A model generated the notes under the pieces. The model was not told where the DNA came from. It saw nothing but the letters and a program-made list of their open reading frames with translations, and ran no database searches. Below are positions 15,818 through 26,811 of a DNA stretch of 64,000 bases, piece after piece. The position numbers and the translations under genes are program-made. The first letter of the stretch is position 1. Each line of letters starts with the position of its first letter. Origin of the DNA: Azohydromonas australica DSM 1124. GTDB taxonomy: Bacteria; Pseudomonadota; Gammaproteobacteria; Burkholderiales; Burkholderiaceae_C. The stretch covers positions 62,001 through 126,000 of the forward strand of contig NZ_AUMO01000037.1 in the NCBI RefSeq assembly GCF_000430725.1. The letters run 5' to 3'.

Positions 15818-17032
15818 ATGGCGCAGGCCGAGCCCGCCGCAGCGCGCGTGACATTGCCAATCCTCGACGAGGCCTTCAAGGCGAATCCTTATCCGTACTA
15901 CGACGCCCTGCGTCGGAGCTGGGGGCCAGTGGTTCCGATACGGCTGCCCAGCGGCGTCGAAGCTTGGCTGGTAGTCGGGCATGACTGGGCGCGCGCACTG
16001 CTGGCCGATTCCAGGCTGTGCAAGCAGCCGCCGCGTCTGGGCGGCCAGGCAACACCGCCCGCCTACGCTCCGGCGCATCGCCTCTTTGAGCATCTGCTGA
16101 TGCTTGATGCGCCCCGGCACACGCAGTTGCGCGCCGTGCTCGCCCGCTGCTTCACGCCTCGCCGCGTCGCCGCGCTGGGCCCGCACATCGAAGAGATCGC
16201 GGCCTGCCTGATCGAGCGCATTGCAAGCTGTAGCGGAGGCGACCTGATCGCCGATCTGGCGATGCCGCTGCCATACCAGGTGGTCTGTACGCTGCTTGGT
16301 GTGCCCGCACACGAACGCCCGCAACTGCAGGCTTGGCTCGAGGCGCTGACGATGGCCGACTTCGACGAGCCGGCGCGCACCGTGGCGATCGCACAGGACT
16401 TCGACGACTACTTCTGCGCGCTCGCCCAGCGCAAGCGTGCGGGCGACGACGACGACCTGTATGCCGACCTGGTGCGCGCATGCGCACGCGGCGAGTGTGC
16501 CGAGGATGCGCTGCCCGCACTGGGCTTCCTGCTGCTTGCCGCGGGCCACGAAACCACCGCGAACCTCATCGGCAACGGAATGCACGCCCTGCTCGCCAAC
16601 GACGCCTGGCCCCGCGCCTGTGCTGACCCAGCATCGGCCACGCGCACCATCGAGGAGCTGTTGCGCCTGGACGGCGCGCTCGAAACGGCCACCGCCCGCT
16701 ATGCGGGCGAAGCGATCGACATCGCCGGCGTCACCATCCGTGCAGGCGAGACGGTGTTCATCGGGCTGGCCGCAGCCAATCGCGACCCGGCACGGTTCGA
16801 GCGCGCCGACCAGTTCGACGGCACCCGTGCACAGGCTTCGGCGCACCTGGCGTTCGGGCGCGGCATCCACAGCTGCATCGGCGCGGGTCTGGCGCGGCTC
16901 GAGGCCCTCGTGGTCTTCGTCGCCCTGGCACGCCAGCTCCCCGGCCTGCGGCTGGCGCAGGCGCCAGCCGCGTTGCGCTGGAAGCCGGGACTGATCACGC
17001 GGGGGCTGCAGGCGCTGCCGGTGCGATGCTAG
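15818..17032 (+). CDS. cytochrome P450
   Basis: The protein has 404 aa from the ATG at 15818, which has AGAGGGGAG upstream; the open frame extending to 15626 is not used. All P450 signatures are present: the I-helix AGHETT (242-247), the ExxR pair (Glu280, Arg283) and the haem loop FGRGIHSCIG with ligand Cys353. The length and absence of a membrane anchor indicate a soluble bacterial class I enzyme needing ferredoxin partners, none of which is encoded nearby. It is divergent from the precursor-synthetase operon and convergent with the transporter (4-bp overlap), so it probably oxidises the lanthipeptide. Confidence 0.9.
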   Translation: MAQAEPAAARVTLPILDEAFKANPYPYYDALRRSWGPVVPIRLPSGVEAWLVVGHDWARALLADSRLCKQPPRLGGQATPPAYAPAHRLFEHLLMLDAPRHTQLRAVLARCFTPRRVAALGPHIEEIAACLIERIASCSGGDLIADLAMPLPYQVVCTLLGVPAHERPQLQAWLEALTMADFDEPARTVAIAQDFDDYFCALAQRKRAGDDDDLYADLVRACARGECAEDALPALGFLLLAAGHETTANLIGNGMHALLANDAWPRACADPASATRTIEELLRLDGALETATARYAGEAIDIAGVTIRAGETVFIGLAAANRDPARFERADQFDGTRAQASAHLAFGRGIHSCIGAGLARLEALVVFVALARQLPGLRLAQAPAALRWKPGLITRGLQALPVRC

Positions 17033-18543
17033 TCGGCTCGCGCGCGCGCGAGCCGCAGCAGGGCCACGGTCGCCAGCGGCAGCGCCAGGGTCAGCGCCGT
17101 GGCGGTGATGTGCAGCGCACCGAGCTGCGTGTAGTCGGCAGCGATCGTGACGGCGCCGCTGGCCGGGTCACGGACCTCGCGCGTGACGACGAAGATTTCG
17201 TTGAGGCCCTGCGAGAGCAGCCGCGACAGCAGCAAGCCCAGGTTGGCGAACGACACCAGCACTGCAAAGTAGGTGGCCTTCAGGCGCTCGGGCGCAGTGC
17301 GTGCGATCCACGCCAGCATCGGCACCATGGCCACTTCTGTGAACAGGCCCAGCAGGGTTGTGTCGGCAACGACAATCCAGCGCCCGTCGACCACACCGCG
17401 CGTGTGCGCCGAGAGCCAGTCGTGCAGCCCGTAGTACATGCCGATCGTCGGCAGCGAGACGAGCGTCCACACCAGCGCCAGCGCAACGACGGTATGCGTG
17501 AGCGAATGGCGGGCCATCCAGCGCCGCAACAGCAGCAGCCCCGCCAGCGCCATCACGCTGCCGAGCACGCCCAGCCGCGACAGGAAAGCCGGGCCGACAC
17601 CCAGGCGATCGATGATCCACCACGACGGGCCCGGCCCCGGATCGGGCGCGGCGCGGAACATGAAGACGACGAGTGCCGTGCCCACCAGGGTGCGGCGCAC
17701 CTGCGGCTCCAGCGCGACGACAAGCCGCCGCATCAGCAGCGCGACGACCACCAGTGACGCCACGAACACCAGCACTTCAGCAGCAGGTGTGCGAGTCAGG
17801 CCCAACGTCGCGGCCAGCAGTGCGAACGCCAGCCCGCCGCCCAGCAAGGCCCGATCCGCCGGCGGCGGCATCGCTGTGGCCGGAGTGCGGTTCCGTAGCA
17901 ACCCCTCCAGTACCAACCCACTTATCGACAAGACCGGGATGAGCAGCGCCAGCAGGTGTAGCTGCATGTAAATGTCGAGCCAGCGTTGTGGCGGAAGTTG
18001 GTCCGCATCCGAGAAGAAGGCCACGTTGACCACGCCGACCACCAACGCGCCGAGGATCAATGCCGAACGGCCCAGAGCCTGCATCGTCGTGTGCAGCGAG
18101 CGCAGCTCACGCTCGTCCAGCGGGCGGCCAAGCCGGTCCGCACGTGGCACCGCCGCCACCGTCATCGCATCGGCGACCACGTCCTGCAGCACGTAACCCA
18201 GGCTCAGGCTCAACACCGACAGCGCGTACCAGGCCTGCACGGGCAACCGCGCCTGCATGGACGCCCGGTTGTGAAGCAGCCCGATCATCGCCAGCAGTCC
18301 CAGGGCAATCAATACCGCCCCGGTCACCAGCAAGGCGCCACGGTGTCGCCAGCCAAGGTCGACCAGATGGCCCAGGGGCATCTTCAGGGTCCAGGGCAGC
18401 GTGGCCCAGAAGCCAAGTGCCGCCACCGCCTCGGCCGTCATGCCCAGGTGGTTCTTGAGGTAGAACGTGCCGGCGATGCCGGTGAGGCCCGCGCACCCCC
18501 CGGCAAAGTAGACCAGCAGCGGCGGAACGAAGGACCAGCGCAT
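17029..18543 (-). CDS. BT1/folate-biopterin-type MFS transporter
   Basis: The 504-aa protein has about twelve to fourteen hydrophobic segments. Typical BT1-family blocks are GLLHNRASMQ, LSLGYVLQDVVADAMTV and VVFMFRAAPDPGPG. Characterised BT1 members move folates or biopterin, but the family also occurs as exporters in clusters. The ATG overlaps the TauD gene stop (TGATG), so the two are co-translated, and its stop overlaps the P450 stop. In context it is the likely exporter of the peptide product or an importer of a precursor; no ABC exporter is present in the cluster. Confidence 0.8.
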   Translation of the reverse strand: MRWSFVPPLLVYFAGGCAGLTGIAGTFYLKNHLGMTAEAVAALGFWATLPWTLKMPLGHLVDLGWRHRGALLVTGAVLIALGLLAMIGLLHNRASMQARLPVQAWYALSVLSLSLGYVLQDVVADAMTVAAVPRADRLGRPLDERELRSLHTTMQALGRSALILGALVVGVVNVAFFSDADQLPPQRWLDIYMQLHLLALLIPVLSISGLVLEGLLRNRTPATAMPPPADRALLGGGLAFALLAATLGLTRTPAAEVLVFVASLVVVALLMRRLVVALEPQVRRTLVGTALVVFMFRAAPDPGPGPSWWIIDRLGVGPAFLSRLGVLGSVMALAGLLLLRRWMARHSLTHTVVALALVWTLVSLPTIGMYYGLHDWLSAHTRGVVDGRWIVVADTTLLGLFTEVAMVPMLAWIARTAPERLKATYFAVLVSFANLGLLLSRLLSQGLNEIFVVTREVRDPASGAVTIAADYTQLGALHITATALTLALPLATVALLRLARARAD

Positions 18544-19433
18544 CAGGCAGGAACGCCGCCACCGACGATCACGCAGCCGTGCATTACCCGCCGCTCACGG
18601 CTGATGTCGTACGGCGTCACGCGATGCATGGTCCAGCGGTTGTCCCAGATCACCATGTCATTGGGTCGCCAGCGGTGGCAATAGCAGAAGCGTTCCTGCG
18701 TGGACCAGGCAGTGAGCTCCGCGATTAATCCCTGGCTGGCTTCGTGGCTCATGCCAAGGATGCATTCCATGTACGGCGGACTCAGGAAGAGGGAGCGTCG
18801 CCCATCGGCGTGCCGGCGCACCAGCGGGTGATCCACAGCGGGCAGAGCCGCTGCCTCGTCTGCGCTCAAGGCCGGCAAGCCGCGCTGCCTAACCATGTAC
18901 GCAAAGCTATGTCGGGCCACCAGCGCATCTACCTGGCTCCGGGTAGCCGCAGGCAGCTCGGCATAGGCTGCAGCCATGTCCACGAAAATGGTGTCCCCGC
19001 CGTCGCCTGCAGCCTCGACAGCACGCAGCACGACCCCACGGGTGGGAAGGCGGCGATAGCATGCGTCGACATGCCACAGCCAATTGAGCATGAGCAGTCG
19101 CGCAGTCAAGCTGTCCGGGACGATGGACCGGCCAGCATCATCGACATTGACCGAGCGATACACCTGTGGTGGCAGTCCGCCATCTTCGCCAGCCGGACGG
19201 AAAACGCACAGGTGGCCAAACCGCCTTGCAAAGCGGGCCTGGCTCCAGTCGTCAATGTCGGCGCCAGGAAATACGAGCACTCCATGCCGCGCCCAGGCCT
19301 GGCGCAGCGTGCGCGCATCGCAGAGTGACAGCGGCAAGGTCCAGTCAAGACCATGAATCTCTGCGCCGAACCTGCTGCGAAGCAGCAGGGGACGCAACTG
19401 AAGCTTAGACAAGTTTGAACTGTGACTGGACAT
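18543..19433 (-). CDS. TauD/TfdA-family Fe(II)/2-oxoglutarate dioxygenase
   Basis: The protein has 296 aa from the ATG at 19433, preceded by GAGAGGG. The triad reads His121-x-Asp123 (WLWHVDACYRRLP) and His270 (WTMHRVTPYD), with Arg281/282 for 2-oxoglutarate. It resembles alpha-ketoglutarate taurine- or 2,4-D-type dioxygenases more than clavaminate synthases. It is the first gene of a two-gene operon with the transporter. With the PhyH enzyme and the P450 it makes three oxidative enzymes for one short peptide, which suggests an extensively hydroxylated product or an unusual amino acid or side-chain modification. Confidence 0.85.
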   Translation of the reverse strand: MSSHSSNLSKLQLRPLLLRSRFGAEIHGLDWTLPLSLCDARTLRQAWARHGVLVFPGADIDDWSQARFARRFGHLCVFRPAGEDGGLPPQVYRSVNVDDAGRSIVPDSLTARLLMLNWLWHVDACYRRLPTRGVVLRAVEAAGDGGDTIFVDMAAAYAELPAATRSQVDALVARHSFAYMVRQRGLPALSADEAAALPAVDHPLVRRHADGRRSLFLSPPYMECILGMSHEASQGLIAELTAWSTQERFCYCHRWRPNDMVIWDNRWTMHRVTPYDISRERRVMHGCVIVGGGVPA

Positions 19434-19706
19434 GTTTGGCCCTCTCAGCCAGTTCGTCTTATTTTCGACCTGCGGACAGCGTGCCGGCAGCGGCACCTGT
19501 GCAGCTCTCGCGCCGCTCCAGCGCTGCCGTGCTCAATTGAGGTGCCGCAGTGTCCCCACGTTGTTGTTCTAGCATTGCGGCCCCAGATTGTTCGACCAAC
19601 CAGGCAGGCAGCTTTTGAACAAGTCGAATTGCGGCCCAGTCATCGTCACGCCCAGCCACAGCCGGCGAGCCCTCGTCATGCGCACCCCATCAGGCAGGAG
19701 TTCGCT

Positions 19707-19961
19707 GTGAGCTTGCCGCAGCCGACCCCTCTACAGATCCAGCAAGCACGCCTCAATGCCGAGCTTACGCACCGTAAAGCGGCCGAGATCGCGGGCCTGA
19801 GCGACGCACAGGCGTGGAGCAAGTACGAGAACCCGGACAGTGGCAAGACCATCCCGGTATGGCGGTGGGAGTGGTTCCTGGTCCAGACCGGTCAACACCC
19901 GACGATGCACTTGGCGGAAGGCCCTGGGCCGTTGGCGCACAAGCTGAACATCGCGGGCTGA
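19707..19961 (+). CDS. small helix-turn-helix DNA-binding protein
   Basis: A GTG at 19707 with AGGAG six bases upstream gives 84 aa. The segment AELTHRKAAEIAGLSDAQAW is a Cro/CI-type helix-turn-helix, and IPVWRWEWFLVQTGQHP is the tail seen in small phage- and plasmid-encoded regulators of this class. It could be the local regulator of the lanthipeptide cluster or of the neighbouring toxin locus; nothing in the sequence decides between them. Confidence 0.65.
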   Translation: MSLPQPTPLQIQQARLNAELTHRKAAEIAGLSDAQAWSKYENPDSGKTIPVWRWEWFLVQTGQHPTMHLAEGPGPLAHKLNIAG

Positions 19962-20011
19962 GGTCTTCGCAAACGCCCTCAGTGGGTTTCACGGCGTGAA
20001 GTAGTGTTCCC

Positions 20012-20177
20012 ATGGCGTCCGCTGAATTTCCGATCCCGCAGCCTCCGGTGACGGTGACGCTGCAGATCCCCGCTGAGTAGCGCGCTGAGTTCGAGTAGCT
20101 GCTGCAGGACTTCACTTCCGGCAGGACGCATGCACTGGCGCCGGCGTTCGACTTCGACGCGCACTACAGCCCGCGTC
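20012..20177 (+). pseudogene. decayed small gene with two in-frame amber codons
   Basis: Starting at the ATG at 20012 the frame reads like a protein (PPVTVTLQIPAE, then RAEFE, then LLQDFTSGRTHALAPAFDFD), but two TAG codons interrupt it after PAE and after EFE. In both places a Tyr (TAC or TAT) would fit, so it looks like point-mutation decay. Its 3' end runs into the zeta toxin gene on the other strand. The family is not known. Confidence 0.4.
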
Positions 20178-21053
20178 TCATCGCTCGACACCCTCGCTCC
20201 CTCGTTTCGGCTGCATCTGTTGCAAAGCCAAGCGTTGCGCGAAACGCTGCTGCTCCTGCCGCACGCCCACACGCACGATGTCAGAAACGCCTTCCTGGTC
20301 CAGCACCGAAGCCAGCCTTCCCCACTCCTGACCGATGCGGGCCAGCTCTGCCGCGGGCAATGGCTGCCCTCGCAACCTCTGAAGCGCAGCCGCAGGCGCT
20401 TGGCTTGATTTGTCCGATGCGTAAAGCTCGGCCCCTTGCCGGTCCACCAGCCGCACCAGGTGCACCAACGGCGTGATGGCCGCCAGGGTGTGCGGCATCT
20501 GCGCCAGCGCGTCATCGTGATACCTGGGCAGCGTAAAGCGGGGCAGCGAGTTCTTGTTGTTCAACGCGTCTGCGTACCGGTTGTAGATCGCCTGCCTGCT
20601 GAGCTCGGGATCTACCACCAGCACCCGCATTTCAATCTGGAAGCCGCGGGCGGCGAAGGTATTTACGGTTTGCGCCACGACGGGCGGCTGGCGCATGGTG
20701 GTCTCGATGACCGTGTGAAAGCTATTCTCGGCCGCCTCACGGATGCCCTTCTCGACCCACCAGCCCACATCGGCGCCGGTCTTGTCCGCGGCCGTTGCGG
20801 CATCGGCCACGACGAGCTGGTCGTACAGAGGGTGAAAGTTGCGCAGCTCGTCGCCATTGATGAAGGCCACGCCCTCGCCGACGGCGGCGATCTCGCGGCG
20901 CGCCTGGAGAATGTTGCGAGTCTTTCCCGCTCCAGGCTGGCCGCCCACGATCACGAGGCGGGGCTGGCTGCTGCTGCGCGCGGTTTTGAACAAGGCGCGC
21001 CGGACATAGCGCTCATAAACCGCTTCCAGCGTCGCGTCATCTACAAGCCGCAT
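20178..21053 (-). CDS. zeta-toxin family kinase
   Basis: The protein has about 291 aa. Walker A is GGQPGAGKT at about 38-46, preceded by a hydrophobic strand (RLVIVGG), and is followed by INGDELRNFHPLYDQL and VIETTMRQPP, the conserved substrate-side segments of zeta/PezT toxins. Such toxins phosphorylate UDP-N-acetylglucosamine or related sugars and block wall synthesis. The gene follows its presumed antitoxin with a gap of about 15 bp. An alternative GTG lies at 21059. The role here is probably plasmid stabilisation. Confidence 0.85.
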   Translation of the reverse strand: MRLVDDATLEAVYERYVRRALFKTARSSSQPRLVIVGGQPGAGKTRNILQARREIAAVGEGVAFINGDELRNFHPLYDQLVVADAATAADKTGADVGWWVEKGIREAAENSFHTVIETTMRQPPVVAQTVNTFAARGFQIEMRVLVVDPELSRQAIYNRYADALNNKNSLPRFTLPRYHDDALAQMPHTLAAITPLVHLVRLVDRQGAELYASDKSSQAPAAALQRLRGQPLPAAELARIGQEWGRLASVLDQEGVSDIVRVGVRQEQQRFAQRLALQQMQPKRGSEGVER

Positions 21054-21067
21054 GGACACGAACCGGA

Positions 21068-21352
21068 TCAGCCGGTGGCGCGGGCTGATTCCTCAACGCG
21101 CTGCAGCTTCCTTTTGAGTATTTCCGCGTAGCTGTCGAATTCCGCTGTCAGCGCTTCGACCTGCCCGCGATTATCTGGGTCGAACTGGAAACGCTTGTCC
21201 AGGACGATGTCGAGTGCCTTGAGGCATTCGGCCCGGTTCTCCGGGGAAGGCTCTGCATCCGCCAACCGACCCAGCCGAGCAGCCACGAGGCCCATGAGTT
21301 CCAGCAGCAGTTCAACCTTGATTTCGAGCGGACAGGTGGGCTGGGAATCCAT
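21068..21352 (-). CDS. probable antitoxin partner of the zeta toxin
   Basis: The protein has 94 aa. The ATG at 21352 has AAGGAG six bases upstream; a much longer open frame is not used. The protein is largely helical (LEIKVELLLELMGLVAARLG and LDKRFQFDPDNRGQVEALTA). I do not see clear similarity to epsilon or to the PezA HTH, so the assignment rests on gene order, size and helical make-up. Confidence 0.6.
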   Translation of the reverse strand: MDSQPTCPLEIKVELLLELMGLVAARLGRLADAEPSPENRAECLKALDIVLDKRFQFDPDNRGQVEALTAEFDSYAEILKRKLQRVEESARATG

Positions 21353-21441
21353 GGCGTGCTCCTTGATCGCAGCATTGTCGTCTTGTAGCGGCGGTATGTT
21401 CCAACTCGGGGGGATGGATGAACGCCCCTCCCCGGCGAGCC

Positions 21442-21760
21442 ATGGCCGGGTTTCGCTTTCCTCGATACCGAAACCACGGGTCTGAACCCGGCGCACGGCG
21501 AGCTGCTTGAGATCGCCGCTGGTGGATCTCGCTGGCACGGTGCTGCTTGACTTGCTGGTTCGGCCCGTGCGGGCGGAGGACTGGCCCGAGGCGCAGGCCA
21601 TCCACGGCATCACGCCGGCGGGTGTGGCCAACGCTCCAACCTTCGGTGAGCTGTGCCCTCGCCTGGCCGCCTCCTTTGCCGGGTGCGAAGTATTGGCGTA
21701 CAACGCACCTTTCGATGCCAGCTTTGTCGGCGCTGAGCGGCGCGGTGTGTCTGGCAAGTG
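21442..21760 (+). pseudogene. frameshifted DnaQ-like 3'-5' exonuclease
   Basis: Read across frames, the sequence gives MAG, GFAFLDTETTGL (exonuclease motif I), NPAHGELLEIA, then VDLAGTVLLDLLVRP, HGITPAGVANAPTF and YNAPFDASF (motif II). Two single-base gains are needed to explain the frame changes, one near 21452 (extra T) and one near 21525 (extra G). The motif III region is missing after about 21760. The gene is therefore inactive. The fragment lies between the antitoxin gene and a sensor kinase. Confidence 0.65.
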
Positions 21761-21975
21761 CCGCTTGGTGCCCGGGTTTACGGCACGCAAGGACTTGCCC
21801 ATGCCGTTGTGCTCCGGCCCGGAACGTGGCGCCATTGTTGCCCGCCTGTCCATGACGGTGGCCGGCTCGCGGTCAGCGCAATTGCCGAGGCCACAAGGGA
21901 AAGCCCTGTTGGCGCGCACCTTGTGCCTGCCATACCGGTCTGCGGCTTGGTGGGGTTTCATAGGCGTGCATCACG

Positions 21976-24618
<2,643 letters not shown>

Positions 24619-24837
24619 GCCGCCCGGCATCGTCGACGCTCGCTCTGTGCTGCAGCTTGTCCTGGACGAACCCGCCTGTCAGGATGGCCATGCCCTTACC
24701 CCAGGTGCGATAGCAAACGCACACCACCGGATACATCAGGGCATGCCCCGGGCCGCCAGAATCGAGATGCGAGTAGTTCTTATCTCTCGCGGGGCGGCAG
24801 CTCCCTTTCCCCTACCCCTCTTTCCGCCCCTTTTCCC

Positions 24838-24866
24838 GTGCCCGCTACGTGCGGGCACCTTTTTTT
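24838..24866 (+). terminator. rho-independent terminator
   Basis: An eight-base perfect stem, GTGCCCGC and GCGGGCAC, with a five-base loop is followed by C and seven T residues. It lies about 220 bp after the sensor kinase stop and would end transcription from the plus strand. Confidence 0.85.
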
Positions 24867-25207
24867 CTGCTATCTGCTGCTGGCGCCGGTCACGAAGTGC
24901 GTGTTTTCGACGTTGCCGCTGCACTTTCTGGCGGTGATGCGGCACTTATCGACGGTAGTACGCATTGATCTTCTCAATCCTGGTTCGATAAGGCAGGAAC
25001 GCGAATCGGCAACCGGTCAGCACTGGGCCTCTTGTCCCAGGGAATTCCCTGGGGCATAACTACGGGCTTGGCTGTAGTTGGAAGATCTATTGTTGTCTCC
25101 CACTTTGATTTGCATTTCACCGGCCGGTTTATCCCGCAGTGCCTCACCGGCCAGCGCGTGACTGCGGTGAGGCAATGAGGGACGGCGCATGAGGTTCACG
25201 CCAGGGA
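24867..25207. other. gene-free region with a hairpin
   Basis: No gene is supported in this stretch. At 25140-25174 a perfect 10-bp inverted repeat (TGCCTCACCG / CGGTGAGGCA) with a 15-base loop occurs, just outside the candidate end of the transposon that starts near 25208. Confidence 0.4.
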
Positions 25208-25359
25208 TGACGCTGTGGAACGTGCGCCGGGGCTGTGCTGACGCTCAGGCTCCCCCAAGATGACGGCCAAGGCTGCGGCACGCCGTGCCGGGCGTTTAGC
25301 CTGGGCGCTTGGTCATTGACGTGAGGAGGGCCCGCGGGGATTGCAGCCCCGCGGGTCCG

Positions 25360-25989
25360 ATGCCGGTGCAGCTTCGGTTCGATACGGGGCTTGCCGGCGC
25401 CGAGTACGTTACCCGAGAGCTCTGGCGTCGGGCAATCCTTCCACGCTGTCCGCTTCACCCGCGCGGAGGCTGCGGTCTGGCCCGGCACGGCAGCTATGAG
25501 CGCAAGCGCCCGGCAGGCACCCGCGTTGCGCGTTGGTACTGCCCGCAGGGTCACCGCACCTTCAGCCTGCTGCCCGATCACCTGGCGGCCCGCTTCCCCG
25601 GCACGCTGGCCGAGATTGAGCAGGTGGCTGCCGCTGCCGAGACAGCCTCCAGCCTCGAGGCCTGTGCCCACGAGTTGCGCCCCGAGCCGATCGGGCTGCC
25701 CGGCGCGCTGCGCTGGGTGCGCCGGCGGCTTGCCGTGGTGCGCGCACTGCTGCCGCTGGCCGTGACGCTGCTGCCGGCACTGCTGCAGGGCTGCGCGGCG
25801 ACGGTGGCCGCCGTGCGCGCGCGCTTGCAGGTGCCTACGGCACTGGAGCGACTGCGCGTGCTGCTGGCGCGCGAGCTGCACGCGCTGGCCTCTCCGGTCG
25901 GATTGCGTCACCGCCGCCGCGGTGGCGGTGACGTCCACGGTGGCCTCCAACAACACATGGGGCCTGACCCGCCGCCTACGGCTGCCTAG
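25360..25989 (+). CDS. zinc-ribbon protein of the DDE/ATPase transposon
   Basis: The protein has about 209 aa. After a short N-terminus it has CPLHPRGGCGLARHGSYER and WYCPQGHRTFSLLPDHLAAR, which look like a zinc-binding domain with Cys and His ligands. The rest is helical with long Leu/Ala/Arg stretches. I recognise the block RTFSLLPDHLAARFPGTL from proteins encoded next to DDE transposases of this kind, and it lies immediately upstream of the split transposase gene. It probably helps transposition, for example by DNA binding. The start at 25360 is the first in-frame ATG after the noncoding lead; a GTG start slightly upstream is possible. Confidence 0.65.
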   Translation: MPVQLRFDTGLAGAEYVTRELWRRAILPRCPLHPRGGCGLARHGSYERKRPAGTRVARWYCPQGHRTFSLLPDHLAARFPGTLAEIEQVAAAAETASSLEACAHELRPEPIGLPGALRWVRRRLAVVRALLPLAVTLLPALLQGCAATVAAVRARLQVPTALERLRVLLARELHALASPVGLRHRRRGGGDVHGGLQQHMGPDPPPTAA

Positions 25990-26021
25990 GGTCGGGACTC
26001 TTCCACCAGGAGGAGCATCCA

Positions 26022-26064
26022 TGACCGACCCTGCACAAGCGCAGGCGATTGCCCTGTTCCGCTA
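26022..26064 (+). pseudogene. 5' stub of the DDE transposase gene, separated by IS21 insertion
   Basis: An ATG at 26022 preceded by CCAGGAGGAG opens MTDPAQAQAIALFR and then meets the IS21 end. Joining CGCTA at 26060-26064 to the sequence after 29946 gives an uninterrupted frame that continues LFRYGLIADLL, matching the start of the transposase at 29915-31243. This is the original 5' end of that gene. Confidence 0.75.
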
Positions 26065-26259
26065 TGTTGGCGGCGGTCTAAAAGCGCGTTTATCCGGCGG
26101 TGACGACGCGCTTTTCGGCGGTGTCGACGCGCTTTTGAGGCGGCCAGCCGCGTGCGGATCTGGCCCCGGCTGTGCGCGGGGGCTCGTTGGCGGTAGGAGG
26201 CGTCCGTGGCCTTGGACGATGTGCGGCCCCGGAGGCGGCCGTACTGACGCGGGCCAGGG

Positions 26260-26472
26260 CTATGTCGGAGTGGCGGAGTCGCGCAATGCGCCCAGCCGGG
26301 CGTTGATTGCGCCGAGTTCAGCGAGGTGGTGCTCCTGACGCGCTGTCAGCTGCAGTCGCTCGGTGTCGCCATCGGTGAACACGCGGTTCTCAAGCGCCTG
26401 CTCGATGGCCAGCAGTTCCTGCTCCAGCCGGGTGCAGTCGGCCTGCAAGTGAGCGCGATCGTCCGTGTCCAT
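26260..26472 (-). CDS. IS21-associated small coiled-coil protein
   Basis: The 70-residue protein is an almost continuous helix (LQADCTRLEQELLAIEQALE ... LAELGAINARLGALRD). A related gene at 32667-32873 has GTG where this one has ATG, and the similarity of the first codons supports this start even though no ribosome site is obvious. The function in transposition is unknown. Confidence 0.6.
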   Translation of the reverse strand: MDTDDRAHLQADCTRLEQELLAIEQALENRVFTDGDTERLQLTARQEHHLAELGAINARLGALRDSATPT

Positions 26473-26601
26473 GCACGGCAGTCTGGCCGCAGGCGCGGCG
26501 CCAGGGGGACCGGGCAAGGCTCTTTGCGAAGGCCAGGATCGCTGTACAGGGCGCCCCAGGACCTGGCCGGGGCTTCACGCCATGAGGAGGCGCAGCAGCC
26601 C

Positions 26602-26811
26602 TCAGAACGGCTCGTCCGGGTCCAGGGGCAGGGATTGCTGCTGCGTTACGCGGTCGTCGCGCAGGGCGCGCTGGATCTCGGGCCCGTAGGCGGCCAAGAG
26701 CTGGTCGCGCAGCAAGTCCACGGCCTCGAAGACCGCCAGCGCCTGCTCGGGCGTCCAGTGCGCGGGCAGCTCGATGCACCGCTGCTTCTCGGGTCTGGGA
26801 ATGGGACTCAT
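26602..26811 (-). CDS. IS21-associated small protein with DEPF tail
   Basis: The 69-residue protein has a helical body (PEQALAVFEAVDLLRDQLLA) and an acidic, proline-containing end (SLPLDPDEPF). The start overlaps the istB stop by four bases. A truncated second copy is at 33038-33199, and the protein at 32037-32243 has a similar layout, helix followed by LPFDP ... DDGLPF. It may contact the ATPase or the transposase; this is inference from gene order. Confidence 0.65.
   Translation of the reverse strand: MSPIPRPEKQRCIELPAHWTPEQALAVFEAVDLLRDQLLAAYGPEIQRALRDDRVTQQQSLPLDPDEPF

Noticed and set aside
26072-26140. Short regular repeats with GCGCGTC/GACGCGC units that could suggest a CRISPR or iteron array
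   Set aside because: They are the subterminal repeats of the IS21 element; the same unit occurs in inverted orientation at the other end, and the TG...CA ends and target duplication explain them.
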